A model generated the notes under the pieces. It had not been told where the DNA came from. It saw nothing but the letters and a program-made list of their open reading frames with translations, and did no database searches. Positions 59,544-64,000 of a stretch of DNA of 64,000 nucleotides are shown one piece after another (position 1 is the first letter of the stretch; each line of letters starts with the position of its first letter). The DNA is from Oscillospiraceae bacterium (lineage in GTDB: Bacteria; Bacillota; Clostridia; Oscillospirales; Acutalibacteraceae), in assembly GCA_015065725.1 (NCBI GenBank), contig SVPV01000005.1, positions 1-64,000 on the forward strand. The letters run 5' to 3'. Both the position numbers and the translations under genes were made by a program.

Positions 59544-60317
59544 ATGCCGAATGTAATTTTAATAGCACATACACCCAATCCCGAACATACCGTAGCTTCT
59601 GCCGCAAAGCTTTGCTACAGTGCTTCAAGTATTGATGACTTGAGGGACAACCTAACTGATGAAAAGGCGGCTTCTTTTGTTGAAATGCTTTCCGAAATCG
59701 GTCACGAAAGCCCCATTGAGCATGCAAGCTTCACCTTTGGTATTGAGGGTGTGTCGCGTGCATTTTTGGCACAGATTACAAGACATAGAATAGCATCTTA
59801 CTCGGTAAAAAGCCAACGCTATGTGGCAGAATCGAGCTTTGAGTATATTTTACCGCCCGAAATTGCCGCCGACAGTGAGGCTAAACGTCTTTATTTAGAG
59901 GCTATGGAGGACGATAATAAAAAGTACAATCAAATAGCTGACATATTAAAGCAAAAACATATAAAGGAATTTTTAGCCGAGGGTAAGGATGAAAAGACTG
60001 CCGCACGCTTGGCTGAAAAAAAGGCTATAGAGGATGCTCGCTTTGTACTTCCTAATGCTTGTGAGACCAAAATGATAGTAACTATGAATGCACGCTCGCT
60101 TATGAATTTCTTTAGACACCGTTGCTGTAGACGTGCTCAGTGGGAAATTCGCGAGGTTGCCGACCAAATGCTAGCACTTGTAAGCAAGGTAGCACCCGAG
60201 CTGTTTAAAAAAGCAGGCCCGCCCTGTCTTGTAGGCCCTTGTCCCGAGGGTAAAATGTCCTGCGGTAAGGCAAAAGAAGTAAAACAGCGTTATGAGGAAA
60301 TGAAGAAAAATGGGTAA
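59544..60317 (+). CDS. thyX: FAD-dependent thymidylate synthase
   Basis: ThyX motif [13 protein letters not shown]. Confidence 0.96.
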   Translation: MPNVILIAHTPNPEHTVASAAKLCYSASSIDDLRDNLTDEKAASFVEMLSEIGHESPIEHASFTFGIEGVSRAFLAQITRHRIASYSVKSQRYVAESSFEYILPPEIAADSEAKRLYLEAMEDDNKKYNQIADILKQKHIKEFLAEGKDEKTAARLAEKKAIEDARFVLPNACETKMIVTMNARSLMNFFRHRCCRRAQWEIREVADQMLALVSKVAPELFKKAGPPCLVGPCPEGKMSCGKAKEVKQRYEEMKKNG

Positions 60318-60972
60318 ATTGATAGTAATAGAGGGACTTGACGGCAGCGGAAAGTCCACACAGTTAAATTTATTACCTAAAAGACTTTTAGAAAAGGGAA
60401 TAGATGTAAAATCGGTTTCCTTTCCCGATTACGACAATCCGTCAAGCACATTAGTTAAAATGTACTTAAAGGGTGATTTCGGTAAAAAGCCCAGTGACGT
60501 TAACGCCTATGCCGCATCGGTTTTTTATACCGTTGACAGATACGCCTCCTTTAAACAGGCTTGGGGAGAATTTTATAATGAGGGCGGCACTATAGTTTCG
60601 GGTAGATATACTACTTCAAATGCGGTGCATCAGACCTCAAAGCTTGATAAGTCAGAGTGGGAGGGTTTCCTTTCGTGGCTTTATGATTTTGAGTATAATA
60701 AGATAGCAATACCAAAGCCCGACTTGGTAATTTTCCTTGATATGCCGGTTGAGGTTTCGCAAAAGCTTCTTGATACACGCTATACCGAAAACGGCGGCAA
60801 AAAGGATATTCACGAATGTGATGTGGACTATCTAAACCGTTGTCGTGAGGCGGCACGCTTTACGGCAGACTATTCGGGTTGGAGGGTAATACCCTGTGCC
60901 GAAAACGGTGAGCCTAGAACTATCGAAGCAATATCTGACGATATTTTAAACGCTGTTTTAGAGTTGTTTTAA
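60310..60972 (+). CDS. tmk: Thymidylate kinase
   Basis: [15 protein letters not shown]-loop; overlaps thyX by 8 nt. Confidence 0.93.
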   Translation: MGKLIVIEGLDGSGKSTQLNLLPKRLLEKGIDVKSVSFPDYDNPSSTLVKMYLKGDFGKKPSDVNAYAASVFYTVDRYASFKQAWGEFYNEGGTIVSGRYTTSNAVHQTSKLDKSEWEGFLSWLYDFEYNKIAIPKPDLVIFLDMPVEVSQKLLDTRYTENGGKKDIHECDVDYLNRCREAARFTADYSGWRVIPCAENGEPRTIEAISDDILNAVLELF

Positions 60973-60984
60973 CGGAGGACATAA

Positions 60985-61530
60985 ATGGTATATATTTTTT
61001 TGGCTGACGGTTTTGAGGAGGCAGAGGCACTAGTGCCACTAGACATTCTCCGCCGCGGAGGGCTAGAAGTAAAAACGGTGGGTGTTACGGGCAAAAGTGT
61101 AACCGGTTCTCACGGAATTACAGTTTTAGCCGATATAGAAAAAACCGAGGTAGAAAAGAAAAATCTTGAGGCGGTAATTTTGCCAGGCGGACTACCAGGG
61201 GCTACAAACCTTGAAAAAGACGAGGTTGTAGGTCACTATATAGATTATGCGGCTAGGGAAGGGTTAGTGATAGGTGCTATATGTGCGGCACCTGTAATAC
61301 TAGGTCATAAAGGTCTTTTAAATGGTAAAAAAGCAATATGTTTTCCTGGCTTTGAAAAGGAGCTTTCAGGGGCAGAGATAATAGATTTGCCCGCCGTGTG
61401 CGACGGAAATATTGTAACCTCTTGGGGTGCAGGCGGTGCCTTTGAATTTGGCTTTTCACTGTTAAGTTTAATAACTGGCGATAATGAAAAAACCGCAAAT
61501 CTTCGTAAAAATATGAAATATCCGCTTTAA
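60985..61530 (+). CDS. DJ-1/PfpI family protein
   Basis: FLADGFEEAEALVPLDILRRGG; nucleophile elbow GAICAAP. Confidence 0.95.
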   Translation: MVYIFLADGFEEAEALVPLDILRRGGLEVKTVGVTGKSVTGSHGITVLADIEKTEVEKKNLEAVILPGGLPGATNLEKDEVVGHYIDYAAREGLVIGAICAAPVILGHKGLLNGKKAICFPGFEKELSGAEIIDLPAVCDGNIVTSWGAGGAFEFGFSLLSLITGDNEKTANLRKNMKYPL

Positions 61531-61545
61531 CTAGGGGGAAAAACA

Positions 61546-62793
61546 ATGGACGATAAAGAGTTTTCAAAAGATTTTGAAATAAATGAAGATAATAACTCCA
61601 CTAATACCGAACAGGATGATTTTGTAATAGGTCAAGGCTTCACAGTTAGCGAGTATGAGGAGGCTAGCGAGCCTGTAGCCAAGAAAAAATCAGGTCGTAA
61701 AAGCGGCGGTACATTTAAAAGCCTTGCTTGGATTTTATGTATTGTTGTATTGTCGGTAGGAATAGCCTTTGGCGTTATTTATGCAGGTGCCGATTATTTG
61801 GGTATCGGCTTTGGCAGAGGCGTAGACTGCCAAATGAACATAGAAATGGGTTCTTCTACAAAAGCTATATCTAATGAGCTTAAGGAATGTGGTGCAGTAA
61901 AAATACCTCTGCTTTTTAGACTTTATTCAAGGCTTAACGGCTATGACAGTCAGTATAAATACGGTCTTTATACCTTTAATAATGAGTTAGGTTACGGCGA
62001 GATTGCTACAATGCTCATAACCGAGGGTGCAAAGGCTGAAAGTATACGTGTTACAATTCCCGAGGGTACGGGAATTAATGATTACACCAAAAATGTAAAC
62101 GGCGAAAAGGTAACCGTTAAGGGAATTACCACAATTTTAGAGGAAGCCGGTGTATGCACAAGAGAGGACTTTTTGGCGGCTCTTAAAACGGTGAGCTTCG
62201 ATACAGAATTACTTAAAAACGCACAGATTGAAAAAACATATTATAAGCTTGAGGGGTATCTTTTCCCCGAAACTTATGAGTTTTTTGCCTACGACTCTGC
62301 CGAGTGTGCCGAGCTTGTTGTAAAGAAAATGATAGCCGAAACCGAAAGCAGAATTACAGACGCTATGTACAAGCGTGCAAGAGAAATGGGCTATACTATA
62401 AACGAGATAATTACAATGGCATCTATAATACAGATGGAATCGGGTCAAACTGTTAAGGCTATGCCTGATGTTGCGGCGGTTTTCTATAACAGACTCCGTA
62501 GTGAAGATTTTGCAACACTAGGTTCGTCACCGACCTGCTATTACGGTAACTCTTTTAAGAGTGATGACGGCAGATACGATACCTACAAGGCAAAGGGATT
62601 GCCACCCGGACCTCTTTGCTCACCAGGAATTGATGCTATAAAGGCGGCACTTTATCCAAGTGATAATGACTACTATTACTTTGTTACCGATAAAAACAGT
62701 AAGTTCTATTTCCATAAAACTATGGCAGAACAAAACAAAACTATAGCAAAGCTCCAACAAGGAGATAATTGGGTTTATGAATATTTCGACTAA
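61546..62793 (+). CDS. mltG: Endolytic transglycosylase MltG
   Basis: Single N-terminal TM; YLFPETYEF, ITMASIIQMESG, GLPPGPLCSPGIDAIKAAL. Confidence 0.95.
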   Translation: MDDKEFSKDFEINEDNNSTNTEQDDFVIGQGFTVSEYEEASEPVAKKKSGRKSGGTFKSLAWILCIVVLSVGIAFGVIYAGADYLGIGFGRGVDCQMNIEMGSSTKAISNELKECGAVKIPLLFRLYSRLNGYDSQYKYGLYTFNNELGYGEIATMLITEGAKAESIRVTIPEGTGINDYTKNVNGEKVTVKGITTILEEAGVCTREDFLAALKTVSFDTELLKNAQIEKTYYKLEGYLFPETYEFFAYDSAECAELVVKKMIAETESRITDAMYKRAREMGYTINEIITMASIIQMESGQTVKAMPDVAAVFYNRLRSEDFATLGSSPTCYYGNSFKSDDGRYDTYKAKGLPPGPLCSPGIDAIKAALYPSDNDYYYFVTDKNSKFYFHKTMAEQNKTIAKLQQGDNWVYEYFD

Positions 62794-64000
62794 TAACGGC
62801 TTACTCCCCGAGCTTCTGTGTCCCGCGGGCGATTTGCCGCGTCTTAAAACTGCGGTAGATTTCGGTGCTGACGCGGTGTATCTTGCAGGGCAAGAGTTTG
62901 GTATGCGAACAGCCTCCGCAAACTTTTCGAAGGATGATTTAAAAGAGGGGATTGACTACGCACATAAAAAGGGCGTTCGGGTGCATATTACCTGTAACAC
63001 TCTTCCTCACGAGGATGAAATTAGACGTCTGCCCGAGTTTTTAGAGTATGTAGACAGCATTGGTGCAGATGCAGTAATTTCAGGCGACCTTGGCACAATA
63101 GAAATGGTTAAAAAGTATGCACCTCACTGCGAGCTTCACGCTTCGGTGCAGTCGGGCATAGTAAATAGCGAAACTGCAAATGTGCTTTATAATATGGGTG
63201 CTAAACGTGTTGTGCTTGCGAGGGAACTCAGTTTAGAGGAAATAGCAAAAATTCGTGCAAACACCCCTAAAGAGCTTGAACTTGAGTGCTTTATTCACGG
63301 TGCTATGTGTGTTTCCTATTCGGGCAGATGCTTGCTTTCAAGCTATATGACGGGTAGGGACGCTAATCGCGGCGACTGTGCACAGCCTTGCCGTTGGAGT
63401 TATTCTCTTATGGAGCAAACTCGCGGCGGTCAGCTTTTTGATATTACCGAGACAGAGAAGGGAACTTATATTTTAAATGCTAATGATATGTGTATGGCAG
63501 AGCATTTAAACCGCCTTGCCGATATAGGTGTTAGCAGTTTTAAAATCGAGGGTAGGGCAAAAACAGAATATTATGTAGCCGTTACAACTAATGCGTATAG
63601 AGGTGCGGTAGACAGTCTTAAAAACAGGACTGACGACTGGAAGGTGCCTTCGTGGGTGCTTGATGAGCTTAATAAAATCAGCCATAGAACATATTCTACA
63701 GGCTTTTATTTTGGAACACCCCAAAACGCCCAAACCTATCTGAATGCCGGCTATCTTCGCGATTACGCAATAGCTGCGATAGTTACAGGCTATGAGGACG
63801 GCTGCGTGACCGCAATACTTAAAAACAAATTTTTAAAAGGCACAGAGCTTGACTGTCTTGAAGCCGAGCAGATACCCTTTAAGATTTCTACCGACAATCT
63901 TTTAGATGAAAACGGTCTTAATATAGATATGGCAAACCGACCTATGATGACAATAAAAATCCCCTTTGAGCGTCCTGTTAAGGTAGGCTCAATGCTTCGA
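62777..64000 (+). CDS. Peptidase U32 family protein (3' truncated by window edge)
   Basis: Not in ORF track. MNISTNNGLLPELLCPAGDLPRLKTAVDFGADAVYLAG..., ELECFIHGAMCVSYSGRC..., overlaps mltG by 17 nt and remains open. Confidence 0.93.
   Translation, partial: MNISTNNGLLPELLCPAGDLPRLKTAVDFGADAVYLAGQEFGMRTASANFSKDDLKEGIDYAHKKGVRVHITCNTLPHEDEIRRLPEFLEYVDSIGADAVISGDLGTIEMVKKYAPHCELHASVQSGIVNSETANVLYNMGAKRVVLARELSLEEIAKIRANTPKELELECFIHGAMCVSYSGRCLLSSYMTGRDANRGDCAQPCRWSYSLMEQTRGGQLFDITETEKGTYILNANDMCMAEHLNRLADIGVSSFKIEGRAKTEYYVAVTTNAYRGAVDSLKNRTDDWKVPSWVLDELNKISHRTYSTGFYFGTPQNAQTYLNAGYLRDYAIAAIVTGYEDGCVTAILKNKFLKGTELDCLEAEQIPFKISTDNLLDENGLNIDMANRPMMTIKIPFERPVKVGSMLR

Overview
This 64 kb window looks like a mostly syntenic chromosomal segment from a low-to-mid GC Firmicute. 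The gene content and pyrH-frr-uppS-cdsA-dxr-rseP-ispG-polC order suggest a clostridial/Oscillospirales-like lineage; that placement is inference. Main blocks: secA; asnB; acpP; a MATE transporter; a three-gene cassette of small uncharacterised ORFs; CarD; an orphan PqqD + S26-like protease pair; PPi-type PFK; a short ComEC; a Na/Pi cotransporter; glyS; a eukaryote-like branching enzyme; a SpoVB-like flippase; a divergent type IIA topoisomerase pair; valS; a small AT-rich accessory islet; ABC-F; a PolC that appears to lack its exonuclease domain; the pyrH..ispG operon; a T-box controlled leuA-ilvBNCD-leuCDB operon followed by a DUF815-like ATPase, ilvA and ridA; a lipoprotein phosphoesterase; a PRPP synthetase; thyX-tmk; a DJ-1 family protein; mltG; and a peptidase U32 gene running off the right edge. 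No rRNA, tRNA, CRISPR array, transposase or phage was seen. Most notable: (1) PolC with no DEDD exonuclease insertion in its PHP domain; (2) a candidate structured ncRNA at about 29.89-30.10 kb with its own promoter, nested long inverted repeat and UUCG terminator; (3) the divergent topoisomerase pair with an altered quinolone-pocket residue; (4) the PqqD/S26 pair without a radical SAM partner; (5) a possible ATT start codon in rseP.
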